This document shows positions 55,618 to 63,888 of a stretch of 64,000 nucleotides of DNA, in pieces. This DNA is from Bifidobacteriaceae bacterium (GTDB lineage Bacteria; Actinomycetota; Actinomycetes; Actinomycetales; WQXJ01). Numbering within the stretch: the stretch's first letter is position 1; the number at the start of each line of letters is the position of its first letter. Where the stretch lies: the NCBI GenBank assembly GCA_031267825.1, contig JAIRYJ010000037.1, forward strand, positions 55,158 through 119,157, written 5' to 3'. A program made the position numbers and the translations under genes. Under the pieces are notes generated by a model. The model saw only the letters and a program-made list of their open reading frames with translations, ran no database searches and had not been told where the DNA came from.

Positions 55618-56574
55618 ATGCGGGATTCGCCCAAGGCCGCTCCCGGCAGGCCAGCCCTGACGCGGCGGCCGCTCCCCGGCGGCACGAATAAGCCGCGAGG
55701 ACACCTGAAATATGTCGCCCCGACCATGACATTGATGGTTGTCTTGTCGATCATTCCAACCGTGTTCTTGGCCATAGCCAGCCTCACGAACTATCAGCTC
55801 GGATGGTCGCTTGACGAAAAACGGTTCAAGTTTGTCTGGTTCGAAAACTACATCCGGTTGTTTTCCGGGGCGGACAAAGCCTTCTGGCACTCGGTTTGGA
55901 TATCGGTCCTGTTCATGGTGCTGGCCACTGGAATCGAAATGGTTCTGGGGTTCTGGCTGGCCTCCATGCTCAACAACTCAGACTCCAAACTGAAACCATT
56001 GATGATCGGCATCATGATGCTGCCGTTGGCGATGACCCCATCAATCGCGGCTCAAGTTTGGAAACTGCTGTTCAGCTCCGAATATGGCTTACTGAACGCG
56101 ATTCTCAACGGGGTCGCTGGTGTCAAAGTGACCTGGCTTGGCCCAGAAATGGCGTTCTGGTCAATCCTGATCGTCGACATCTGGCAGTTCACGCCGTTCG
56201 TGGCGTTGATCATCTACGCCGGACTGAGATCAATGCCAGATGAGCCGTTCGAAGCGGCCTCACTTGACGGAGCTAGCCGGTGGCAAGCCTTCAGATACTT
56301 GACCATCCCAATGCTCTCGAAGCTGCTTTATCTGGCGTTACTGCTCCGCGCGGTTGACGCCCTGAAACTATTCGACACGGCGTTTGTTCTAACCCAAGGT
56401 GGGCCCGGCAACGCCACCGAGTTCTTATCACTACATGTCTACCGGCTAGCTAACGCCCAAAACGGGTTGATCGGACGGGCCTCAGCGGTCGCTGTTGTCC
56501 TGTTGATAGTTGTTATGGTGGTCAGCCGGTTCCTGATCAAGAAACAGCGCAAAGCAGCGGAGGCGTCAGGATGA
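55618..56574 (+). CDS. Sugar ABC importer permease, MalF type
   Basis: A 318-residue inner-membrane permease of the CUT1 family. ATG 55618 has GAAGGAGAAGGG immediately upstream. Six hydrophobic segments follow a basic N-terminus (TM1 near YVAPTMTLMVVLSIIPTVFL). The EAA cytosolic loop is EPFEAASLDGASRWQAFRYL, the site for the shared ATPase. It forms a heterodimer with the next gene's product; stop and start overlap (ATGA at 56571). Confidence 0.92.
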   Translation: MRDSPKAAPGRPALTRRPLPGGTNKPRGHLKYVAPTMTLMVVLSIIPTVFLAIASLTNYQLGWSLDEKRFKFVWFENYIRLFSGADKAFWHSVWISVLFMVLATGIEMVLGFWLASMLNNSDSKLKPLMIGIMMLPLAMTPSIAAQVWKLLFSSEYGLLNAILNGVAGVKVTWLGPEMAFWSILIVDIWQFTPFVALIIYAGLRSMPDEPFEAASLDGASRWQAFRYLTIPMLSKLLYLALLLRAVDALKLFDTAFVLTQGGPGNATEFLSLHVYRLANAQNGLIGRASAVAVVLLIVVMVVSRFLIKKQRKAAEASG

Positions 56575-57401
56575 ACAGAATTGGGCACAGCCCTTGGCGG
56601 TCAGCCGGTCGTGGAGTGGTTCTGACACTCGCGACAGTCGGTTTCCTATTCCCGTTCATCTGGATGCTGCTGATCAGTTTGAGGCAGAAGGTTGACATCC
56701 TCCAGCCAGAGAAACTGTTCGCGCCATTCACGCTGGACAACTACCGGGAACTCTTCGCCTCTGGCGAGATTTTCCCTTACTTCGCTAACTCGATCATCAT
56801 CGCGGTGGTGAACACTGTGGTGTCGTTGTTCCTTGGTACGTTCGCGGCTTACGGATTCGCGCGCTACAACTGGAAGAAGCGGGAAGACAGGGCGTTCTTC
56901 ATCCTGTCTCAACGGTTCTTGCCAGCCATGGCAGTGGTCATACCTTTCTTCTTGATGGCGACTTTGACAGGTTTGCTGGACACCGTGTGGATCTTGATCA
57001 TCTGCTACACGCTGTTCAACGTGCCATTCACAGTCTGGATGATGCGCGGATTCATTGAGGACATCCCGATAGAGCTGGAGGAGGCCGCCTTCGTCGACGG
57101 CTGCACCCGGCTTCAAGCGCTGCGGCGCGTGGTGTTCCCGCTGGTGTTGCCCGGCATGGTGGCTACAGCTATCTTCTGCCTGATCAACTCCTGGAATGAG
57201 TTTGTCTTCGCGAATTTCCTGACTATCACCAACGCTAAGACCATTCCCACATCAGTCATGATGTATCTGTCGGTATCTGGGGTTCAATGGGGCCAAATGA
57301 CAGCCACCGGTGTGCTGGCGGCGATTCCTGTACTGGCCTTCGCCATTTCAGTGCAAAAGTACATGATCCGTGGGATGACATTCGGTGCGGTCAAAGGCTA
57401 A
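56571..57401 (+). CDS. Sugar ABC importer permease, MalG type
   Basis: A 276-residue CUT1 permease, partner of the MalF-type protein. Six transmembrane segments; the EAA loop is IPIELEEAAFVDGCTRLQAL followed by RRVVFPLVLPG, and the C-terminal helices end with YMIRGMTFGAVKG, a typical MalG tail. Overlap of four bases with the upstream gene indicates equal expression. A hairpin, TGTCCGCTAAG...CTTAGCGGACA, follows directly after the stop. Confidence 0.92.
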   Translation: MNRIGHSPWRSAGRGVVLTLATVGFLFPFIWMLLISLRQKVDILQPEKLFAPFTLDNYRELFASGEIFPYFANSIIIAVVNTVVSLFLGTFAAYGFARYNWKKREDRAFFILSQRFLPAMAVVIPFFLMATLTGLLDTVWILIICYTLFNVPFTVWMMRGFIEDIPIELEEAAFVDGCTRLQALRRVVFPLVLPGMVATAIFCLINSWNEFVFANFLTITNAKTIPTSVMMYLSVSGVQWGQMTATGVLAAIPVLAFAISVQKYMIRGMTFGAVKG

Positions 57402-57407
57402 TGACTA

Positions 57408-57505
57408 TGTCCGCTAAGCCCATGCGCAAAACCACGGACTTAGCGGACAGCACCAGCCTTGTCTGCCGCGTTTCCGCTGGTGAGAGCTTCAGTCACGGCG
57501 CGTCA
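57408..57505. terminator. Hairpin and family-1 fragment after the permease genes
   Basis: TGTCCGCTAAG (57408-57418) pairs with CTTAGCGGACA (57439-57449), an 11-bp stem starting seven bases after the stop codon. A family-1 half-element (GCGTTTCCGCTGGTGAGAGC...GGCGCGTCAACA) occupies about 57467-57505. Together they separate the permeases from the oxidoreductase gene. Confidence 0.65.
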
Positions 57506-57633
57506 ACAGAGTCGGGGGTTGGGGCCAGCTAAATCGTGGCGGCCCCAACTTCTAGCTAATCGCGACCCGGAACAGTCGCTGTGCCGGGCCCAAAAACTAT
57601 CCACCAACCAAATAGCGAATTGGAGAATTACAA

Positions 57634-58668
57634 ATGAGAGAATCAGTGCTGCGCATCGGAATTGTTGGCGCGGGTATCTGGGGTGAAAACCATGGGCGCA
57701 TCTATTCGGCCATGGATGGTTGCCAAGTCACTGCGGTGTGTGACCGGAACGGCGCCCGGGCAAGCGAACTGGCGGCCAAGTTGGGCGCTTCGGAATGTTT
57801 CGATGATTACACCGAAATGTTCGCCCAGGGATCGATTGACGCGGTCGCCATTGTCACCCCGGACTTCGCTCATGCGGATATCGCCGTCGCTGCGGCACAG
57901 GCCGGTAAGCACATGCTGATCGAAAAGCCGCTGGCCACTACCCGCGATGATGTGGCCCGTATGGTTGAGGCGATAACCAGCGCTGGTGTGCGCGCCATGG
58001 TTGATCTCCATAACCGTTGGAGCCCGCCGTTCAACACCGCCCACCAGATCCTTGAGTCCGGCAGGTTGGGTGATCCGTATTCGGCTTATTTCCGCCTGAA
58101 TGACACCAGATGGGTTGCCACAGACATGCTGCCTTGGGCCGCTAAGTCGTCGATTCTGTGGTTCTTGGGCAGTCACTCGCTGGACACGCTGAGGTGGTTT
58201 TTCAACGATGAAGTGGCGCGCGTCTATTGCACTTCACGTAAGGGCATCTTGGCTTCGCAAGGGGTGGACGCGACTGATGTCTATCTGACAACGCTGGAAT
58301 TCGCGCGGGGCGGCATCGCACAAATGGAAAACGCTTGGATAACCCCTAACGGGCACCCCAACATTAACGACATCAAGTTCAACTTGATCGGCACTAAAGG
58401 GTCGATCGCGGTAGACGCTACGAACCACAATCTGATTCAGCTTTATACCGAAGAGGCGACCACGGTCCCAGATGTGTTGGTTCAGAACTCAGTCTTCGGC
58501 CGCCCGGCTGGATTCGCTTTCGAATCGATCCGGTCATTCGCTGACTGCTTGATTTCTGGGGCGGAGTTTAAGGTCAGCCTGGAAGACGCCGCCAACGGCT
58601 CACTGGCGATACTGGCGATCAAAGAGTCCGCCGCGCTTCGTCAGCCAGTTGAGGTGCGTTACCTCTAG
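57634..58668 (+). CDS. Gfo/Idh/MocA-family oxidoreductase
   Basis: A 344-residue NAD(P)-dependent sugar or inositol dehydrogenase-like enzyme. The Rossmann motif is RIGIVGAGIWGENHGRIYS (7-25), and the family signature HMLIEKPLATT places the catalytic lysine in EKP. The C-terminal alpha/beta domain contains NDIKFNLIGTKGSIAVDATN. It is cytosolic and probably oxidises or epimerises the sugar brought in by the preceding ABC importer; precise substrate unknown. GGAGAATTACAA precedes the ATG, so the start is secure. Confidence 0.9.
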   Translation: MRESVLRIGIVGAGIWGENHGRIYSAMDGCQVTAVCDRNGARASELAAKLGASECFDDYTEMFAQGSIDAVAIVTPDFAHADIAVAAAQAGKHMLIEKPLATTRDDVARMVEAITSAGVRAMVDLHNRWSPPFNTAHQILESGRLGDPYSAYFRLNDTRWVATDMLPWAAKSSILWFLGSHSLDTLRWFFNDEVARVYCTSRKGILASQGVDATDVYLTTLEFARGGIAQMENAWITPNGHPNINDIKFNLIGTKGSIAVDATNHNLIQLYTEEATTVPDVLVQNSVFGRPAGFAFESIRSFADCLISGAEFKVSLEDAANGSLAILAIKESAALRQPVEVRYL

Positions 58669-58769
58669 TCGGCCGCCGCGCCGCCGCCCGGGTACGCCAG
58701 CCCCAAGTCGGCCGCCCGTCAGCCCCGGCCAGGGGCCCGCCGCGCCCGCCGCCGCCCGGGGGGGATTAC

Positions 58770-59921
58770 CTAGAACAACCCAAGCTCGTTGGAGACCACC
58801 ACAGCGCACGCCCCCGCCAGGGTCGCCTCACGGCCAAGCGATGAGGTCCGGACCTCAAGGTTACGGCTCAAGGCAGGCAGGGTGTGCACTGTGATGGCGC
58901 CCTGCAACGATGCTATAAATGGCCCCTCAACCAGCTCAGGCGGAGCTACTAGGACCACTTCGTCAATGTTGAGCGCCCCGATAACTGGCGCCAGCACGGT
59001 GCCGGTTTTCCACCCCGCCTCGGCCAGACCGGATTCGTCATGCGCTAAACGCTCCAAGACAGGCAGCGAGATCATGGTTTCGAGGCAGCCACGCCTGCCG
59101 CAACCGCATGGCAGGCCAGTTTCATCGGCCACCACATGCCCGATCTCCCCCGCCGCATGATTCGAACCGCGCACGATCCGCCCTTCCAGGACCAGTCCAG
59201 CGCCAATACCGTGACCTATTACCAGCGCTAGTAGATAGTTGCCTCTGGCGCCAGCGAAGGCCGCTTCAGCCAGGGCGGCGCAGTTCGCGTCGTTCGCCAC
59301 ATAGCTGGTCAACCCCAGACGTTCGGTTAGGAGTTGAGCCAAGTTGATGCCGTTCCAGCCGTAATAGGCTTCCGCCACGAAGCGGCCTTCAAGGTCGATG
59401 CTCCCAGGTGAGGCGACGCCCACCCCCAGGACAGGGCGGTCGGCTTTGTCCGCTAGGAAAGCCGCCAGTACGGCCACCCGGTCGATCGCTGTGGCGCCTC
59501 GGGTTGTTCCGATGAAGTCAGCTTTACGTGTGATGACCCGGCCGGATAGGTCGGTTAGGGCGCCGTAAACGTTGCGCGTATCAGATAGGTCTAGTGCGAC
59601 AACTAAATAGGATGTTTGATCCAAACTGACTGGTGTGGCGGGACGTCCGGTGCGTCCGCCGTCGGGTTTTTCTTTTTCTTGGACCAGGCCGCGGTCAATT
59701 AGGCCGGTGACTATGTCTGAGACGGTGGCGCGTGATAGTCCGGTGGCTCGTGCTAGGTCAGCCCGTGAGGCGTCGCCGACCGAGTGGAGGTGATGCAAAA
59801 CCGCCCGAGTGTTGCGTTCCCTGAGGTTAGCGCGGGCCCCGGTTCCGTTAATCACGCCGGAACCGTTTCTTTGGGGTTTGTTAGGGTTGGCGGCCTCGTC
59901 CCGCTCATCAACGCCATTCAT
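58770..59921 (-). CDS. ROK-family transcriptional repressor
   Basis: A 383-residue ROK protein. A polar N-terminal tail (1-28) precedes a winged HTH (about 30-78: LRERNTRAVLHHLHSVGDAS, then RADLARATGLSRATVSDIV). The sugar-sensing domain has VANDANCAALAEAAF, GEIGHVVADETG and the zinc cluster PCGCGRRGCLETM. It is convergent with the Gfo/Idh gene and likely controls the CUT1 importer/oxidoreductase set in response to the sugar or a phosphate of it. A GC-rich, CCGCCGCCCGGG-type spacer (58669-58769) separates the genes. Confidence 0.9.
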   Translation of the reverse strand: MNGVDERDEAANPNKPQRNGSGVINGTGARANLRERNTRAVLHHLHSVGDASRADLARATGLSRATVSDIVTGLIDRGLVQEKEKPDGGRTGRPATPVSLDQTSYLVVALDLSDTRNVYGALTDLSGRVITRKADFIGTTRGATAIDRVAVLAAFLADKADRPVLGVGVASPGSIDLEGRFVAEAYYGWNGINLAQLLTERLGLTSYVANDANCAALAEAAFAGARGNYLLALVIGHGIGAGLVLEGRIVRGSNHAAGEIGHVVADETGLPCGCGRRGCLETMISLPVLERLAHDESGLAEAGWKTGTVLAPVIGALNIDEVVLVAPPELVEGPFIASLQGAITVHTLPALSRNLEVRTSSLGREATLAGACAVVVSNELGLF

Positions 59922-60119
59922 ATGCTCTATTGTCGCGATTAGTTGGGCGTGTCGTCAAAGATCTGGCTGGAGTTTGTTCAGTGTTGATCTGTATTGGTTG
60001 GCGCGGTGGGTATTTTTGTCTTGCCCGATGCCGCCGTCCCGGGTTAGCGTCCGGATCAGTTGACTCGCTTTGGCTGGTTCGGGTTGAAGGTCACAGCGGT
60101 CCGGAAGGTGGGTTACCCT

Positions 60120-60216
60120 GGTGTGGACCCCTCGTGTAGCAGCATCCCGCTGAACCCCCCCAGGGCCGGAAGGCAGCAAGGGCAGGCGGGCTCTGATGGG
60201 TGCACGAGGGGTCATC
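60120..60216 (+). ncRNA. ffs: Bacterial small signal recognition particle RNA (4.5S type)
   Basis: The apical domain signature CAGGGCCGGAAGGCAGCAAG is exact, and the outer stem pairs ACCCCTCGTG (60127-60136) with CACGAGGGGT (60203-60212). The RNA binds Ffh and guides ribosomes making membrane proteins to the translocon. Ends are given to within a few bases. Location just upstream of dnaX is a widely conserved actinobacterial arrangement. Confidence 0.95.
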
Positions 60217-60416
60217 CTTGTCTCAGGATTGTTTTGGTCTTGTTTTGCCCGATGCCGTCCTCCAAGGTCGGCTGCCCCTCAGCGGTTCAGCGGCCGGTTT
60301 GTTAGACGACTGAACCACTTGACTGGAGGGTCGGCATCGGACACTGGCGGAACTTCCTGAGGCGCTGTAAAACCGCAGCCTGGAACGGGCATAGTGGTGC
60401 ACCGTAGGCTCTTAGT
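60217..60416. other. Spacer between SRP RNA and dnaX
   Basis: About 200 bp containing CCCGATGCCGTCC (60248-60260) and GGTCGGCATCGGAC (about 60331-60344), opposite-facing copies of the recurrent short word that could pair at long range. Only a weak ribosome-binding site precedes the dnaX GTG. No gene is supported. Confidence 0.5.
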
Positions 60417-62951
60417 GTGAACCAAGCGCTGTACCGCCGTTACCGCCCAGAGACTTTCGCCGAAATGATCGGCCAGGAGCATGTCACCGAACCGTTGTCG
60501 CGGGCGTTGGCGACTGGGCGGGTGTCCCACGCCTACCTTTTCTCCGGCCCCCGCGGCTGTGGCAAAACCACTTGCGCGCGTATCTTGGCACGCTGCCTGA
60601 ATTGCGAAAAGGGACCCGCACCGGAGCCTTGCGGGCAGTGTGATTCGTGCCGCGAACTGGGCCGGGCGGGTGGCGGTTCGCTTGATGTTGAGGAGATTGA
60701 CGCCGCCTCGCATGGTGGGGTTGATGATTCGCGGGGTCTGCGTGAGAAGGCGATTTTCGCCACCGCCCGGGACAGGTTCAAGGTGTTCATCTTGGATGAG
60801 GCGCACATGGTGTCCCGTGAGGGTTTTAACGCTTTGCTGAAGATTGTTGAGGAGCCGCCGCCGCATGTGAAGTTCATTTTCGCGACGACTGAGCCGAATA
60901 AGGTGTTAGCGACGATTCGTTCGCGTTCACATCATTATCCGTTCCGGCTTGTTCCTCCAGGAATCATGACTAGTTACATGGAGGATTTGGCGGCCCGTGA
61001 GGGGATCACGGCTGACCCGGGCGTGATGTCTTTGGTGGTGCGTTCGGGTGGCGGGTCGGTGCGTGATACCGAATCGGTTCTTGATCAGTTGATTGGCGGG
61101 TCGTTTGAGGGCCACATCACCTATCAGCACACGGCCGCGTTGCTTGGTTTTACGCCTGAAGAGTTGATTAACCGCATGGTTATGGCTTTGGGGCAGAGCG
61201 ATGGCGGCGAAATGTTTAGTGTGGTCGAATCTGTGGTCGAATCGGGTCTTGAGCCGCAGCGTTTCGCTGAGGATTTGTTGGAGCGGTTGAGGGATTTGGT
61301 GGTGCTAGCGGCGGCCGGCCCGGCCGCCCGGCAGGCGTTGCGTGACTTGCCGGATGATCAAGTTGATGGTTTGGCCAGTCAGGCGGCACAGTTCGGCTTA
61401 CCGGCCCTAACCAAGGTGGCCGATGCCGTCTCGGCTGGTTTAGCTGCCATGGCGGGTGCGACATCTCCGCGGCTGCAGCTGGAGTTGCTCTCGGCCCGGG
61501 CTTTGGTGGCGGCTGGACCGGTTGATGGCCCGGTGGTGGCTCGGCCGGTTGACGGCCCGCCGGTGGCTCGGCCGGTTGATGGCCCGGTGGCGGCTGGACC
61601 GGTTGATGGCCCGGTGGCGGCCTGGCCGGTTGATGGCCCGGTGGCGGCCCGGCCGGTTTCCACCGCTGGTATTGGGTCTGGTGTTGGCTCGGCTGGGGGA
61701 GCAAGCTCTGAGTCGCCGCCCGAGCCTGTGCCGGCCGATCAGTTGGCCATTGGCTGGGCTGTTCCTGGTGTCAGTGGTGGCCCGGGTTCAATCACACCAG
61801 CAACAGATCGTCAAACTGAATCTGGCGGCCTGGGTGGACCAGGCGGTCGAGGGATTTTAGGCGGGCGGGGTGGCTCGGGTGTGGGCACCGCGCCTGGCGC
61901 GGGCCAGACGGCCCGCCAATCCGGGCCCGGCGCTGGTCCGGCCGCTCCCGACGGTGCCAGGCCCAGCGTTGCTGGCCGACCGTTTGTTGATTGGGATGAA
62001 CCTGAACCGCCCGCTGCCCGGACCAGTCCGGTCAGGTCACCCAAGACCCAGCCTTCAAGCCAGGCAACGGCGGCCGGTTCACCTGCCGCCGGGCCCCCTG
62101 GACCCACTGGCCCAGCCGGTTCGCCCGTCGCTGGATCCTCGCCCGCACGGCAGCCGGGCGGCGAATCCCAACCCGCTGCCCACCGGGCTGGTGGGACGCC
62201 TCCGGCTGCGGCTCAACCAGATTCAAGTCCCGGCCAGGGCGACGGCCCAACCGGTGACTTGGCCAAGCAGTGGGATGAGATAGTTCAGGCATTACGGCAA
62301 ATGTCGGTCACAGCCAGGGCAATGATCCTCCAGGGCGCCCGCCTGGCGGCGGCTCAAGGCGACACCCTTGATTTGATTTTCCGGTCACCTGACTTGGCCC
62401 GGTCTTTCGCTGGCCGGTTCACTGGCCCTCTTGAGCAGGCGGCCAGCCAGGTGGCCGGCCACCCGGTGACGGCCCGCATTTGGGATGAGGATTCCTTTAG
62501 CGCCCGTCCCCAGCCTGGCCTGCCCGCCACCCGTCAAGCGACCCCTTCTGCCCAGTCGGCCTCGCCACCGGCGGCCACTCCGTCCACTGATCCGGCCGCG
62601 CCACCTCCGGCCACTCCGTCGACTGGCCCGGCTTTGGCCGCCCAACCATCGCGGACGGCATCGGCCACCCATGCGGCTGGCCCGGCCGCGCCGCCTCCGG
62701 CCACTCCGTCGACTGGCCCGGCTTTGGCCGCCCAACCATCGCGGACGGCATCGGCCACACCAGAACCACCAGCCCCGCTGGTACCGCCCGCCGCCTGGCC
62801 GGAACTAGGGGATCCGTTGGCCGATGACGAGGATGAAATCATCTCCCCAGATGACGTCGCCGCCGCCGGCCGCGCTTTGACCGGCGTGGACCTGGTGGTG
62901 GAAATACTAGGTGGGCAGATCGTGGAGGAAATTGATGTCGAAGACGGCTAG
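60417..62951 (+). CDS. dnaX: DNA polymerase III tau/gamma subunit
   Basis: An 844-residue clamp-loader ATPase that organises the replisome, starting at GTG 60417. Walker A is GPRGCGKT (44-51), the zinc module uses Cys 60/63/72/75/78 (CLNCEKGPAPEPCGQCDSC), and DEAH is at 127-130; sensor 1 is FATTEPNK. After about residue 355 comes a long low-complexity tail with eight-residue repeats built on PVDGPVAA (about 364-410) and a perfect 30-residue tandem duplication near the end (unit containing PPPATPSTGPALAAQPSRTA). A folded segment around 615-690 (LAKQWDEIVQALRQMSVTAR) is the tau domain that binds other subunits. No E. coli-type slippery site for gamma was seen. Confidence 0.95.
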   Translation: MNQALYRRYRPETFAEMIGQEHVTEPLSRALATGRVSHAYLFSGPRGCGKTTCARILARCLNCEKGPAPEPCGQCDSCRELGRAGGGSLDVEEIDAASHGGVDDSRGLREKAIFATARDRFKVFILDEAHMVSREGFNALLKIVEEPPPHVKFIFATTEPNKVLATIRSRSHHYPFRLVPPGIMTSYMEDLAAREGITADPGVMSLVVRSGGGSVRDTESVLDQLIGGSFEGHITYQHTAALLGFTPEELINRMVMALGQSDGGEMFSVVESVVESGLEPQRFAEDLLERLRDLVVLAAAGPAARQALRDLPDDQVDGLASQAAQFGLPALTKVADAVSAGLAAMAGATSPRLQLELLSARALVAAGPVDGPVVARPVDGPPVARPVDGPVAAGPVDGPVAAWPVDGPVAARPVSTAGIGSGVGSAGGASSESPPEPVPADQLAIGWAVPGVSGGPGSITPATDRQTESGGLGGPGGRGILGGRGGSGVGTAPGAGQTARQSGPGAGPAAPDGARPSVAGRPFVDWDEPEPPAARTSPVRSPKTQPSSQATAAGSPAAGPPGPTGPAGSPVAGSSPARQPGGESQPAAHRAGGTPPAAAQPDSSPGQGDGPTGDLAKQWDEIVQALRQMSVTARAMILQGARLAAAQGDTLDLIFRSPDLARSFAGRFTGPLEQAASQVAGHPVTARIWDEDSFSARPQPGLPATRQATPSAQSASPPAATPSTDPAAPPPATPSTGPALAAQPSRTASATHAAGPAAPPPATPSTGPALAAQPSRTASATPEPPAPLVPPAAWPELGDPLADDEDEIISPDDVAAAGRALTGVDLVVEILGGQIVEEIDVEDG

Positions 62952-63038
62952 TTTAGCGTCGGAATCTCGCGGCTCAACCAGCTTCAATCAGACTCCGGCC
63001 TGGGAAAATCCGGAAGCGCAAAGACCAGGAGGGAACCC

Positions 63039-63498
63039 GTGACCTATTCGCCTGCCCAGCCGGGCGGTTACCCCGGCGGCCCTCAGCCAGGCGGGCAGAT
63101 GCCTCCACCTGGTGACATCACCTTCCAGTTCTCGCCGCCAAGCTACACGCCGCCGCTTGTCCCGAGTCGCAGGCCCCGGCCTAAGGGCGCCTTGGTGAAG
63201 GTCATCGCTGGTGCTGCTTTGGCGGTCGTAACCGGCCTTTTGATCGCGAATCATTTCATTCCCGGCGGCTTTCAGTTCGCCACCTACCGCAAACTCGGGT
63301 CCGAAAACGCGGTTTCCATGGATCTCACCGTTGAAGAACGAATCGAGCTGATGAAACGGATTCAGCGGCTCGCCCCTGATGAGGTCGAGAGCAAGTGGGG
63401 GGATAAGCATCTCGCACGAGGAACGCGACAAGGTGGACCTCCAAACGATTGTGGATGGCAGTCCTGGGTTTCGTGAGGCGGGCTGCGTCAAGTCTTGA
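63039..63498 (+). pseudogene. Small single-pass membrane protein with G-tract frameshift
   Basis: Starts at GTG 63039 after AGGAGGGAACCC. The N-terminus is Pro/Gly-rich (YSPAQPGGYPGGPQPGGQM), then a basic stretch and one transmembrane helix (LVKVIAGAALAVVTGLLIAN). The track frame ends at 63476 with an unconvincing tail. After the run of six Gs at 63397-63402, the other frame continues as ISISHEERDKVDLQTIVDGS then PGFREAGCVKS and stops at 63496-63498, which reads far better. One G fewer restores it. This could be phase variation, a fresh mutation or a sequencing error. Function unknown; the Pro/Gly tail is common in actinobacterial membrane proteins. Confidence 0.65.
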
Positions 63499-63540
63499 GG
63501 ACGATTGGTTTCTTGATTGGTGTGTTGGTGGCGGGGCGGG

Positions 63541-63872
63541 TCAAGCGGCTAGCGGCAGGGCCTCTGGCAGCGGGTGGGTGAAGTGGTCGGCCCACGCTTG
63601 GGCCGGGGTCCTGTAACCGAGGGTCGAGTGGGGTCGGTCCCGGTTGTAATACACTTCGATATATTCCGCGACCCGCACCCTGGCCCGCGCCCGCGTAGCC
63701 CATTTCGACCGGTAATACATCTCATTTTTCAGGGATGCGAAAAAAGATTCCGCGACAGCATTGTCCCAACAAACCCCGGTCCGCCCAACAGATAGCCGGA
63801 CATCTAGGCTGGACGCGAGGCGGGCGTATTCCGCGGAAGTGTACTGGGCGCCTTTGTCGGAACTAACCTGAG
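63541..63872 (-). pseudogene. IS3-family orfB 3' fragment
   Basis: The minus strand encodes SDKGAQYTSAEYARLASSLD, LSVGRTGVCWDNAVAESFFA (catalytic region) and RPHSTLGYRTPAQAW, the C-terminal half of the same IS3 transposase group found at 31.4-31.8 kb. The track's first 40 residues before the SDKG motif are not transposase sequence. The fragment begins at the conserved HSDxGxQYT motif and continues to a normal stop at 63541; the rest of the element is missing. Confidence 0.85.
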
Positions 63873-63888
63873 TTCCGGTTAGTTCCGA
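63857..63888. repeat. Inverted repeat joining two IS3 fragments
   Basis: TCGGAACTAACC and GGTTAGTTCCGA are perfect 12-bp arms with an 8-bp spacer. Each arm encodes the same VSSD codons at the first residues of the two oppositely oriented transposase fragments, so the palindrome marks their fusion point. Confidence 0.75.

Noticed and set aside
60417-61500. Programmed frameshift producing a gamma form of DnaX
   Set aside because: I found no A-rich slippery heptamer followed by a stem in the expected region.
8797-62753. True Neisseria-type DNA uptake sequence
   Set aside because: Only the ATGCCGTC core is shared; the flanking TGAA is absent and actinobacteria are not known to use this word. 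Treated as an unexplained over-represented motif.
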